This document shows, one piece after another, positions 1-7,646 of a stretch of DNA of 64,000 bases. This DNA is from Streptomyces sp. P9-A2. GTDB lineage: Bacteria > Actinomycetota > Actinomycetes > Streptomycetales > Streptomycetaceae. The stretch is from assembly GCF_036634175.1 (NCBI RefSeq), contig NZ_JAZIFX010000001.1, forward strand, positions 7,006,001 through 7,070,000, written 5' to 3'. The position numbers and the translations under genes are program-made. The notes under the pieces were generated by a model. The model saw nothing but the letters and a program-made list of their open reading frames with translations, ran no database searches and had not been told where the DNA came from. How positions within the stretch are numbered: position 1 is the first letter of the stretch; each line of letters starts with the position of its first letter.

Positions 1-908
1 CCTCCTCCGGCACCCCCGCCGCGCTGTCGCTGCGCCTGCCGTTCCGGGCCCCGCTCACTCCCGACAACCTCTTCGGCCACCTCGCCGCCACCGCCGTACC
101 CGGCGTGGAGGAGTGGCGGGACGGTTCCTACCGGCGCACCCTGCGGCTGCCGCACGGGCACGGCTTCGTGGCCCTGGCCCCGCGGCCCGACCACATCGCC
201 TGCCGTCTCACCCTCACCGACCCGCGGGACCTCACCGTCGCCATCAGCCGTTGCCGCCGCCTGCTCGACCTGGACGCCGACCCGGTGGCCGTCGACGACC
301 GGCTGCGCACCGACCCGGTCCTCGCGCCCCTGGTGGACAAGGCGCCCGGACGCCGGGTCCCGCGCACGGTCGACGAGGCGGAGTTCGCCGTCCGGGCCGT
401 GCTCGGCCAGCAGGTCTCCACCGCGGCCGCCCGCACCCACGCGGCCCGCCTGGTCACCGCGCACGGCGAACCGGTGACCGACCCGGACCCGGAGGGCGGA
501 CTCACCCACCTCTTCCCGTCGCCCGAGGCGCTCGCGGACCTCGACCCCGAGACCCTGGCCCTGCCCCGCGCCCGCCGCGCCACCCTCACCACCCTGGTGC
601 GCGCACTCATGGACGGCGGCCTGCGCCTGGGCGTGGAGAGCGACTGGCCAGAGGCCCGCGCGAAGCTCCTCGCCCTCCCGGGCTTCGGCCCCTGGACCGC
701 CGACGTCATCGCCATGCGCGCCCTCGGCGACCCCGACGCCTTCCTCCCCACCGACCTCGGCATCCGCCGCGCCGCCCGGGAGCTCGGCCTGCCCGCCACC
801 CCCGCCGCGCTCACCGCACACGCGGCGGCCTGGCGGCCCTGGCGGGCGTACGCGGTGCAGTACCTGTGGGCGACGGACAGCCACCCGATCAACGTCCTGC
901 CGGCATGA
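1..908 (+). CDS. alkA: DNA-3-methyladenine glycosylase 2 (AlkA-type), 5'-truncated by window edge
   Basis: Removes alkylated bases from DNA (base excision repair). The reading frame is open to the left edge, so the true start, and possibly an Ada-type N-terminal domain common in actinobacterial Ada-AlkA fusions, lies outside the window. Visible from the edge is the AlkA N-terminal fold (LRLPFRAPL, then AVPGVEEWRD), a central helical region (VLGQQVSTAAAR) and the helix-hairpin-helix signature LPGFGPWTA. This is followed by FLPTDLGIRR, whose Asp matches the catalytic aspartate of the family. ogt follows 25 bp downstream on the same strand, suggesting one alkylation-repair operon. The family call is secure; the full domain content is unknown. 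Confidence 0.93.
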   Translation, partial: SSGTPAALSLRLPFRAPLTPDNLFGHLAATAVPGVEEWRDGSYRRTLRLPHGHGFVALAPRPDHIACRLTLTDPRDLTVAISRCRRLLDLDADPVAVDDRLRTDPVLAPLVDKAPGRRVPRTVDEAEFAVRAVLGQQVSTAAARTHAARLVTAHGEPVTDPDPEGGLTHLFPSPEALADLDPETLALPRARRATLTTLVRALMDGGLRLGVESDWPEARAKLLALPGFGPWTADVIAMRALGDPDAFLPTDLGIRRAARELGLPATPAALTAHAAAWRPWRAYAVQYLWATDSHPINVLPA

Positions 909-933
909 GGACGTACGAGCACCGACGGAACGG

Positions 934-1587
934 ATGAAGCGGATGAAGCAGGTGAACCCGATGAAACCGATGGAACCGGTGAAGCGGCACACCGTGATCG
1001 ACAGCCCTTACGGCCCGCTGACGCTCGTCGCCGACGCCGACGGCGTCCTGTGCGGCCTCTACATGACCGGCCAGCGTCACCGCCCGCCGGAGGAGACCTT
1101 CGGCGACCGGGTCGGCCCCGGCTCCGCCGCCGCTCCCGCCGCGAGGGCCTTCGCCGACGCCGGGGAACAACTGGAGGCCTACTTCGCGGGCGGGCTGAAG
1201 GAGTTCACCCTGGAGCTGAGCCCGCACGGCACCCCGTTCCAGCGCCGCGTCTGGGATCTGCTGACGGACATCCCCTACGGCGAGACCCGCACGTACGGCG
1301 AACTCGCCGGGGCCCTCGGCAGTCCGAAGGCGTCCAGGGCCGTCGGACTGGCCAACGGCCGCAATCCGATCGGCATCGTCATCCCCTGTCACCGGGTCAT
1401 CGGCGCGAGCGGCGGCCTCACCGGATACGGGGGAGGCCTGGACCGCAAGCAGCGACTGCTGGACTTCGAGCGGGGCCCGGCCCTGTTCGAAGTCCGGCAG
1501 TCGCCGCCCGCCGAATCCGTCAGGGGCCCTCGTACCGGTGCGACACGGGCGACGGAGACTGCTCGGGGGTGTAGCCGCCCGTGGTGA
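934..1587 (+). CDS. ogt: Methylated-DNA--protein-cysteine methyltransferase
   Basis: Suicide repair enzyme that moves the methyl group from O6-methylguanine to its own cysteine. The active-site signature IPCHRVIG is present, preceded by the DNA-binding helix region (PYGETRTYGELA) and followed by GGLTGYGGGLDRKQRLLDFE. The first 20 codons contain several in-frame ATG/GTG codons in a short degenerate repeat (GATGAA/GATGGA), so the true start could be at 934, 943, 961 or 970. The C-terminus runs about 35 residues past the usual family end and overlaps the convergent MHYT gene by 68 bp. It sits directly behind alkA, which fits a shared repair role. Confidence 0.93.
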   Translation: MKRMKQVNPMKPMEPVKRHTVIDSPYGPLTLVADADGVLCGLYMTGQRHRPPEETFGDRVGPGSAAAPAARAFADAGEQLEAYFAGGLKEFTLELSPHGTPFQRRVWDLLTDIPYGETRTYGELAGALGSPKASRAVGLANGRNPIGIVIPCHRVIGASGGLTGYGGGLDRKQRLLDFERGPALFEVRQSPPAESVRGPRTGATRATETARGCSRPW

Positions 1588-2368
1588 AGTCACTCGTCGC
1601 GGGCCGCACCCGGCGGGGCTGCTCGTCGTTCCCGAGGACCATCTCGGGGTCGAACATGACGATCACCGCGGCCAGCACGAGGACCGCCACCGGGCCGGCG
1701 ACCATGGCCAGGAGGAAGGACATCAGGCCGACCGACGACTGCGAGGACGTGGTGGCGTGCTCGAGGTGCACGCTCACGCCGGCCATACCCATGTAGTGCA
1801 TGCCGGTCACCGCGACGCCCATCACGAGGCTCGCCCCCAGGCTCGCCCAGAGCCCTCGGACGGAGACCGCCGCCCACAGTGCCGCCGTCGCCGCGACCAC
1901 GGCGATCAGGACGGACAGCACCACGGCCACCGTGTCGTAGCGGATGGTGCCGCCGGCGTCCATGGCGGCCATGCCGATGTAGTGCATGGCCGCGACGCCC
2001 AGGCCGGTGATGAGACCGGCCGTGCCCAGGACGGCCGGGTGGGCACCGCGGTAGCCGACCAGGAACACACCGATGGCGACGACGACGATCGCGACGGCCA
2101 GACTCAGCAGGGTCAGCCGGGTGTCGTACTGGACGACCGCGCCGTTGACGCTGAAGCCGATCATCGCGATGAAGTGCATCGTCCAGATGCCGCAGCCGAG
2201 GGACACGGCTCCCAGGCTGAGCCAGCCGATCCTCCGGCTCTGCTGCACCCCGCGGCGCATGGACCGCACGGTGCAGCGCAGGCCCAGCGCCGACCCCATG
2301 CACGCCATCAGGTAGGAGATGACCGGAGTCACCGCTCCGTAGTGGAAATCGGTCAGTGTGGCAGTCAC
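1520..2368 (-). CDS. MHYT-domain integral membrane sensor protein
   Basis: About 282 residues with seven predicted hydrophobic segments and three MHYT-type motifs (WTMHFIAM, AMHYIGMAAM, GMHYMGMAGV), the pattern of the MHYT sensor domain proposed to bind copper and sense gases or redox state. No GGDEF, EAL or kinase domain follows; the cytosolic tail after the last helix is only about 50 residues. Standalone MHYT proteins of this size are common in streptomycetes. The GTG at 2368 (VTATLTDFHYG) is preferred because an upstream extension to 2437 adds a low-complexity segment before the first helix. Signal and output partner are unknown. Confidence 0.85.
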   Translation of the reverse strand: MTATLTDFHYGAVTPVISYLMACMGSALGLRCTVRSMRRGVQQSRRIGWLSLGAVSLGCGIWTMHFIAMIGFSVNGAVVQYDTRLTLLSLAVAIVVVAIGVFLVGYRGAHPAVLGTAGLITGLGVAAMHYIGMAAMDAGGTIRYDTVAVVLSVLIAVVAATAALWAAVSVRGLWASLGASLVMGVAVTGMHYMGMAGVSVHLEHATTSSQSSVGLMSFLLAMVAGPVAVLVLAAVIVMFDPEMVLGNDEQPRRVRPATSDFTTGGYTPEQSPSPVSHRYEGP

Positions 2369-2587
2369 GACCACATGCCTTTCGTGGACCGTGTTCGCCG
2401 CGGAGGGCCGAACACATGCGACAGAAGAGGGAGGCATCGGAATTGAGCCACGTGGCTGAATTATTCACGCATCAACCGGTGGTGCCTGCATTCAGATGCT
2501 GTGTGATCCGTCACGGAAGGCAGTGCCGTGCTTTCGCACAGTGTTCATCGGGGCGTCGCGCCGACCTCAAACATCGTTAAATCAAGA

Positions 2588-2945
2588 TCAGTTCGCCCGG
2601 TGCCCCTCCTCCAGCTCCGCGGTGCCCGAGCCGTCGGCGAGGACGTCCAGCGCGGCCAGCACGCGGCGGCCGAGGGTACCGGGGAGATGTTCGGCCAGCT
2701 CCGCGCGCGGCACGAGCCGCCAGGACAGCAGCTCCTCCTCCTGCAGGCGGATCGCCGCGAGATCCTCCGCGCCGAGCACTCCGCCGTCGTACAGGTACGC
2801 CACCACCGGCGGCCGTCCGGCCCCGCGCACCCAGTCCACGACCAGCAGCCGTCCGAGCTCACGGTCCAGCCCGATCTCCTCGGCCGTTTCGCGCCGTGCC
2901 CCCTGACGGGGGGTTTCCCCGTCGTCCGACTCGATCGTGCCGCCG
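2588..2945 (-). pseudogene. Nudix hydrolase, 3' half (interrupted by mobile element)
   Basis: C-terminal 116 codons of a Nudix hydrolase. Reading from the element junction the frame gives GGTIESDDGETP, then ARRETAEEIGLDRELG, i.e. the Nudix box with its REtaEEiGL core, followed by VVAYLYDGG and an acidic C-terminus. Upstream in this frame the element supplies a TGA at 2966-2968, and no start codon lies between it and the Nudix box, so this half is probably untranslated as a Nudix protein. The missing first 51 codons are at 11158-11313. Joining the halves through one copy of the flanking hexamer gives an uninterrupted 167-residue protein of normal family length. Confidence 0.93.
2940..2945. repeat. 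Left attachment core of mobile element (CCGCCG)
   Basis: Hexamer CCGCCG (CGGCGG on the coding strand of the Nudix gene), repeated in direct orientation at 11162-11167. It spans the Gly-Gly codons that open the Nudix box. Keeping one copy and removing everything between restores Leu-Pro-Gly-Gly-Thr-Ile-Glu in frame, so the crossover lies in or next to it. A 6-bp core is the size used by Tn554-type tyrosine-recombinase transposons. Confidence 0.85.
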
Positions 2946-2961
2946 TTATGAACAGTTCGCT

Positions 2962-3041
2962 TGTCTCAGTGCCCCAGATGTCTCATCGCGTTGCCCCAGG
3001 GGACGAAGCCGCAGCTATTGCGGGGGAGCCTGGGTGTCTCA
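2962..3041. repeat. Left-end subterminal TGTCTCA repeats
   Basis: TGTCTCA occurs three times on the plus strand (2962-2968, 2979-2985, 3035-3041). The middle copy is part of the 14-mer CCCCAGATGTCTCA, which recurs inverted at the right end. They are probably binding sites for one of the recombinases. The rest of the left end up to the first gene (3042-3240) shows no convincing coding region. Confidence 0.6.
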
Positions 3042-3240
3042 GCGCCGCAGAGCGTCAAAATCCACATCGGCCTGCAGGGCGTGGCAGTTTACTCAGTCGA
3101 TCGCGGCCCCCGTATGGATGGAGAGCTGGGGCGGACCCGCAGCGCTATCTCTGGAGCCGATACGTCCCCGGCGGCCACACACGGTGACACCAGGTTCGGC
3201 TTCACCGAGGGATGCACGGTCCAGCCAGTGTCACCACCGT

Positions 3241-3966
3241 TCATTCCACGGCCGGACCTGCCTCCCGGAACGTCCTCCAGTACTGACGTCGTTTCTCGTC
3301 CCTCACTACGACGCCGAGACGGGCCAGTTCCTCACGGAGTTCTCGAACGTCGTCGTCGGAGGGACTCTTCTTTTCCAACGACTCCTGGCGGGCCCTGAGG
3401 ATGGCGTTCGCACCCTCCGGGAGGCCGGGTGTATCCGGGACCCAGCGGCGGAACTCGTCCTTGTGTGGATCGGCATCCGCCCACACATAGCCGTGCTCGG
3501 CGAAGGCGTCGGCAACGCGGCCCATGTCCAGGTCGCACTCTTGCCGAGTGAGCTCGCCACCCTCGTGGCCGAGCAGGACGAGTTGCTTGCCATCCCGGAA
3601 CACTGCGGCGATGGCGTCGTGCGAGAACTCCTGCGCACGCCCCTTGCGTGTGAGCACAACACGATCACCCGACAGGCGAATCACCAACTGCTCGTGCTGG
3701 GCAACAAGTCCGAGGGCCAGCCCTGCCACCGAACCCGCGGCGGGCAGCCCCGGAGCTGGGATTGACGCAACAAGCTCGGCCGGTCCCTGTAGCGGTGCCC
3801 AGGGCAGTGTCACGAGCCAGTCCGCCAGGAAGCCGACGAGCCAGCCGACGCCCGCCCCCGCCAGCACGAAGACGATATAGACGCACACGGTTCTCCACGC
3901 CGGCTCGCCGAGCATGGTGAGTCGGTCGCCCTGCGGGTCCTGCTCGGGTCTTTTGTGCATGTCCAT
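3241..3966 (-). CDS. YqeB-like membrane protein (element cargo)
   Basis: 241 residues. Two hydrophobic segments lie near residues 25-50 and 65-95, followed by a cytosolic region with beta-rich sequence (QLVIRLSGDRVVLTRKG) and a charged helical C-terminus. It resembles actinobacterial proteins annotated as the YqeB family, function unknown, often found next to a TetR regulator. The ATG at 3966 is chosen because a GAGGGG ribosome-binding site sits just upstream; the longer open frame to 4656 runs antisense through the TetR gene and is not credible. It is transcribed divergently from the TetR gene, with the shared operator between them, so it is the likely regulated target. Confidence 0.7.
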   Translation of the reverse strand: MDMHKRPEQDPQGDRLTMLGEPAWRTVCVYIVFVLAGAGVGWLVGFLADWLVTLPWAPLQGPAELVASIPAPGLPAAGSVAGLALGLVAQHEQLVIRLSGDRVVLTRKGRAQEFSHDAIAAVFRDGKQLVLLGHEGGELTRQECDLDMGRVADAFAEHGYVWADADPHKDEFRRWVPDTPGLPEGANAILRARQESLEKKSPSDDDVRELREELARLGVVVRDEKRRQYWRTFREAGPAVE

Positions 3967-3984
3967 GTTCCCCCTCACTCCTGC

Positions 3985-4032
3985 CGTTCCCGTAATAATA
4001 GACCGAGTACTCGGTCTATTATTACGGGAACG
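3985..4032. promoter_or_regulatory. 48-bp perfect palindrome, probable TetR operator with divergent promoters
   Basis: Every base from 3985 to 4008 pairs with its mirror from 4009 to 4032; the centre reads CCGAGTACTCGG. It lies between the divergent membrane-protein (start 3966) and TetR (start 4072) genes. Each arm contains an AT-rich TAATAAT block that could serve as a -10 box, one for each direction, so bound repressor would cover both promoters. TetR operators normally are 15-30 bp, so perfect symmetry over 48 bp is unusual. Confidence 0.85.
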
Positions 4033-4071
4033 AAGACCTGAAGAGCCGAGAGCCGACCAGAAGGGGCCACG

Positions 4072-4698
4072 ATGAGGACAGTCGACCCGGCCAGACACCG
4101 CGCACGACGCCGGCACATCGTCAACGTCGCAGCTGAACTCTTCGCCGCCAAAGGCTTCGAGCGCGCCACCACGGCAGAAATCTGCAAGGCCGCCGGCATG
4201 AGCGCGGGCAACCTGTTCCACTACTTCCCCAACAAACGCGCGATCTTCCACGCCGTCTTCGAGGACGACGAGCACGACGGTGCCACCAAAGCTGAGCGTC
4301 TTGCCGCCGCCCGCGCTGCCGACGACCCGTGGACCGCCCTCCTCGACACCGTGGACCTTCTCGCCGCCCCCTCCACGGAGCCGCTGGTCCCCGCCCTCGT
4401 CATGGAGGCGATGATCCAGGCCTACCGCGACCCCGATCTCGAAGCGCTGCTCAGCCGCGAGAACGACGAGGAGCGGTCCACAGTCACCACCCTCCTGCGG
4501 AACGCGGCCGCAGCAGGCCAAATCGACCCGGCCCTGGACCCGGACGACACCGCAGCGTGGGTCATGGCTCTCATCGCCGCTCTCTACACCAGCGCCGCCA
4601 CCGATCCATCTTTCAGCCCGGGCGATCAGCTCCCCACCCTGCGCCTGATTCTCCAACGCTTTCTACGGACCAACGCCATCTCGGATCCGGAGCGATGA
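4072..4698 (+). CDS. TetR family transcriptional regulator (element cargo)
   Basis: 208 residues. A TetR-type helix-turn-helix occupies about residues 12-58: RRRHIVNVAAELFAAKGFE, then TTAEICKAAGMSAGNLFHYF and PNKRAIFHAVF. The C-terminal all-helical ligand domain has no obvious subfamily signature. It starts 40 bp after a 48-bp palindrome shared with the divergent membrane-protein gene, so it most likely represses itself and that gene. About 170 bp without a recognisable gene separates it from the convergent transposition operon (4699-4872). The ligand is unknown. Confidence 0.9.
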   Translation: MRTVDPARHRARRRHIVNVAAELFAAKGFERATTAEICKAAGMSAGNLFHYFPNKRAIFHAVFEDDEHDGATKAERLAAARAADDPWTALLDTVDLLAAPSTEPLVPALVMEAMIQAYRDPDLEALLSRENDEERSTVTTLLRNAAAAGQIDPALDPDDTAAWVMALIAALYTSAATDPSFSPGDQLPTLRLILQRFLRTNAISDPER

Positions 4699-4872
4699 AC
4701 AGGCGCCCCCAAAGGACCCGAGGGCGATACAGCGGCAAGCACACAGGGTGATCTTCCGGCCGTGTCGGCGACGAATACGCGACACCTCAACATGCGCGCC
4801 TACCAGTCTCAACCCCGTCCTCGTCTTGGGAGCGACCGGTCGGCGCTCCTGGGACTGTCAGGCGCGATCGGG

Positions 4873-5289
4873 TCAGCGGTGAGAATCGATGTCGCCGGTG
4901 AGGGCGGTGAGGCGACCCTGCTGCCGAGTGTTCTGCTTCTTCTTCAGCTCGATGTTCTCGTGGTAGAGGTTGGCTGTCACCGTGGCCAGGGCGTCGAGCT
5001 TGCTCTGCAGCTCGGTGACCTTCATGTTGGCTTTCCGGAGCTTTCCCTTGAGTTCAGCGATGGTTTCGTCGCGCTGAACCTCGCCGGGTGTACGGAGGAC
5101 TGGTTGCGGGATGCGGGCGTTCCACTCGGCGAGGATGTCCTCGGCCCGGTGGACGGTGGCGTGGCTGACCTGGGCTTCGCGGGCCAGATTCTCCTTGGTG
5201 AGCGCGCCGTCGCTGTGCAGGGGTTCTCCGGACAGCAGCCGGGCCATGGCTTCCCGGAGCTTGGCGGCGGTGGCTGCGGACACCGGCAT
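4873..5289 (-). CDS. TnpC-like accessory transposition protein (DUF6262-type)
   Basis: 138 residues. A helix-turn-helix-like segment lies near residues 28-50 (LTKENLAREAQVSHATVHRA), followed by a long heptad-rich helix (about 72-122) predicted to be coiled coil, and a basic end. Its ATG shares one base with the upstream recombinase stop (TGATG), indicating translational coupling. Size, coiled coil and last position in the operon match TnpC of Tn554, which is not itself a recombinase but influences orientation and efficiency. An extended frame to 5535 overlaps the recombinase gene and is rejected. Confidence 0.75.
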   Translation of the reverse strand: MPVSAATAAKLREAMARLLSGEPLHSDGALTKENLAREAQVSHATVHRAEDILAEWNARIPQPVLRTPGEVQRDETIAELKGKLRKANMKVTELQSKLDALATVTANLYHENIELKKKQNTRQQGRLTALTGDIDSHR

Positions 5290-7646
5290 CAGATGTTCTC
5301 CTTGAGCTTGTCGATCTGCGCGTTGGCAGAGCGGACTTCGGCGAGCCGGGTCTGGGCTTGCTCGCGCAGCGGCTTCGAGAGCTTCTTCTTCAAGAACTCC
5401 ACCAAGTCCGCTTCCTCCATGCGCCAGATCCGCTCGTGCGACAAGGTGAGGACGGAGTTGCGGCAACGGGACGGTTGGCAGGCGCCCAGCAGTGGGGCCT
5501 GGCCGCGCTGAGCAGGCGGGAGTTGGTTCTGGCACTCCGCGGTGGGCGCGTTCCAGAGGCAGTGGTTGACCGTGCCCAGGTGGAGGTTCGCGAACTCGTC
5601 GCGAAGGAGGGTGATCTCCAGTCGCTCATCTGCGACTTGGGCCCGCAGCGTCGAGTTCGCCTCGATTGCGGCGTTGACCTTGTCGAGCCCGGCGTGGAAG
5701 CGGGTTGCACCTGGGCCGACCGCGATGGTCGCCCCGGTCCGGCGGGCCTGGAGCAGCCCCACCAGCTTTTGAGCTGCTGCGGTCTGTAGATCGGTGTCGA
5801 ACTCCTTCGCCCACTTGGCATCGGGTCTGCCGTAGGCGCCGGTGAGGCGATTGGCCAGCGCCCTACGCGCGGCGTGCTTGAGCTGGATCCCCAGGGCGAC
5901 ATCGCCGTCCGGCTGCTGGCTGGCGATGATCGACATGGTCCTTCGGAACATGTGCGGACGTACCCGCCCGGGAGGGATCTCCTCCACGCCAGTGAGGTGC
6001 CGGGTGGCGTTCACCGTCTCGATGAAGAAGTCGATGTCGTCGGCGGCGGAGATACCGGCTCGTCCTCGTCCGGCAGGTCCGCCCTTGCTCGGCGGCGTCA
6101 TCGTGGCGAAGACATGGGTGTCGTGCCAGGACAACCGCTCGGCCACCGCCAGGGCCTGTGCGACCGGTTCGATGATCCACCAGTTGGCCTGCGGTTTGGA
6201 GGAATCACCCTTCGATTTGCGGGAGCCGATTGCCGGAGCCCCGTAGTGCTGGGTGAGCGCGCCGCGCTGGATCTCCTGGATCTCGCTGTCCCGCATCGCA
6301 CTCAACGCCGCAACGAAGATGTAGCAGGATGCCCGAAGCATCCGCAGATCCCTGGCCAGTTGCTTGTCCCAGTACACGATCCGGCGCTCGCCGACTGCGG
6401 CTTGCAGCACCAGATCGCGTCGGCGCCGACCTTGTTTGCTGCCGATGCCGAAGACATCCACCCGTTCCGAGGTGTCGTATAGCAGGCCCTCCAGTGCTGA
6501 CCACACCGGCTCCCCGGGAGCGAGCCGACTCGTTTCGGCGTGGACGGGGACGAGGTTCGCCGGGTTGGCGAGCCATTTCTGGAGCATGGCGTCCATAGCC
6601 TCGGATGAGCGACGGCGGGTCCCGTAGTCGGCGTAGTCCGACTCGAACTGCTTGGCGTCGGCGGGGCGGACAGGCCGGATCCGGCCCGTCTCTTCGATCA
6701 TCCGCAGGACCTTCTGCCGACGTTCCATGCCTTGCCTGTTGTTCTTGGTCGCGAAGGCCGTGGAGCTGGCCCCTGTTGTCACCGCTCGGCTCAAGGAGCT
6801 CCAGATGGGGGTGCCCTTCGGGTTGAACGTGGTGTCACGGTCGCTGACGGGTACCGGGTTGGCCGGGTTGGTCAGCCACAACTCCAGTTGGTGGTTGATG
6901 CCTTCAGCGCTGAGGGTGACTGGAGCCGTCGGCGCTGTTGCGGCCCGCTCTGCTTCGCGATCGCGTTGGTCCAGGATGCTCGCGGAGAATCGGTCGATAT
7001 AGGACCATGCAGCCCGGAGGAGCGGCCACCAGACTTCCGGCGGGATCGAGGGTGTGGCCAGCCGGTCACAGGTGGCGACCTTGGCCACGTCGCTGTCTGT
7101 CTGTCCTGGCCAGGGGTCTTCCAGAGAGTTGGTGCCCGTCAGGATGGGGGAGAAGCGGACCAAGTGGCGGACGGCTCCCACAGCACTCCGTACGGACTCC
7201 GGTTTCGTGCTTGATGCGCAGTGGTCGATGTAGCCCTGCCAGTCTTCAACCGACCAGAAGTGCAGGTTGCCCGGCATCCCTTCGCGAAGCGCCCAGGCAC
7301 CGAGCTGCGACACGCTGAAGCAGACCTTGATGACCGTGGCGGGGGCCCATTTCTTCCGGGGCAGGAAGATGCCCGCGTTCCTCAGGGCTTGGTGGTTGGG
7401 ATTGAGCATGCTGAACGCGACTTCTCGTGCGCGCAAGTTCCAGACCGGGTCGAGCGGGAACACGCACTTCCACTGTGCCGGACTCTTGTTCGCCGGCCGT
7501 CTGAGACAGTCGCAGGGCCACTCGTCGATGCGCCCGAAGGCCGGCCCGCGCACGCCGGAGAGCTGCCCAGGCATACTGCTGTAGACGAGTTCGTCGTCGG
7601 CGAAGGCCCGGGATACCGGCCTGTCCGCTGCGGCGAGGACGGTCAT
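5289..7646 (-). CDS. Tyrosine recombinase-like transposition protein 3
   Basis: 785 residues. The last third holds a recognisable tyrosine-recombinase core: Arg452 (SAMRDSEIQEI), His565/Arg568 (RPHMFRRT), His591 (KHAARR) and candidate nucleophile Tyr605 (LTGAYGRP). A cysteine group follows (GACQPSRC near the C-terminus) and could bind metal. The N-terminal half contains an internal duplication: residues 252-290 and 353-390 share the pattern WL-NPAN-VPV and G-P-WS-L. It overlaps the preceding recombinase by 4 bp (ATGA) and the following small gene by 1 bp, so the operon is coupled throughout. It is much longer than classic integrases and comparable to TnpB-type proteins. Confidence 0.8.
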   Translation of the reverse strand: MTVLAAADRPVSRAFADDELVYSSMPGQLSGVRGPAFGRIDEWPCDCLRRPANKSPAQWKCVFPLDPVWNLRAREVAFSMLNPNHQALRNAGIFLPRKKWAPATVIKVCFSVSQLGAWALREGMPGNLHFWSVEDWQGYIDHCASSTKPESVRSAVGAVRHLVRFSPILTGTNSLEDPWPGQTDSDVAKVATCDRLATPSIPPEVWWPLLRAAWSYIDRFSASILDQRDREAERAATAPTAPVTLSAEGINHQLELWLTNPANPVPVSDRDTTFNPKGTPIWSSLSRAVTTGASSTAFATKNNRQGMERRQKVLRMIEETGRIRPVRPADAKQFESDYADYGTRRRSSEAMDAMLQKWLANPANLVPVHAETSRLAPGEPVWSALEGLLYDTSERVDVFGIGSKQGRRRRDLVLQAAVGERRIVYWDKQLARDLRMLRASCYIFVAALSAMRDSEIQEIQRGALTQHYGAPAIGSRKSKGDSSKPQANWWIIEPVAQALAVAERLSWHDTHVFATMTPPSKGGPAGRGRAGISAADDIDFFIETVNATRHLTGVEEIPPGRVRPHMFRRTMSIIASQQPDGDVALGIQLKHAARRALANRLTGAYGRPDAKWAKEFDTDLQTAAAQKLVGLLQARRTGATIAVGPGATRFHAGLDKVNAAIEANSTLRAQVADERLEITLLRDEFANLHLGTVNHCLWNAPTAECQNQLPPAQRGQAPLLGACQPSRCRNSVLTLSHERIWRMEEADLVEFLKKKLSKPLREQAQTRLAEVRSANAQIDKLKENI

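Noticed and set aside
3241..4656. A 471-residue version of the cargo membrane protein
   Set aside because: The extension crosses the palindrome and runs antisense to the TetR gene; the internal ATG with a good ribosome-binding site gives the family-like 241-residue protein.
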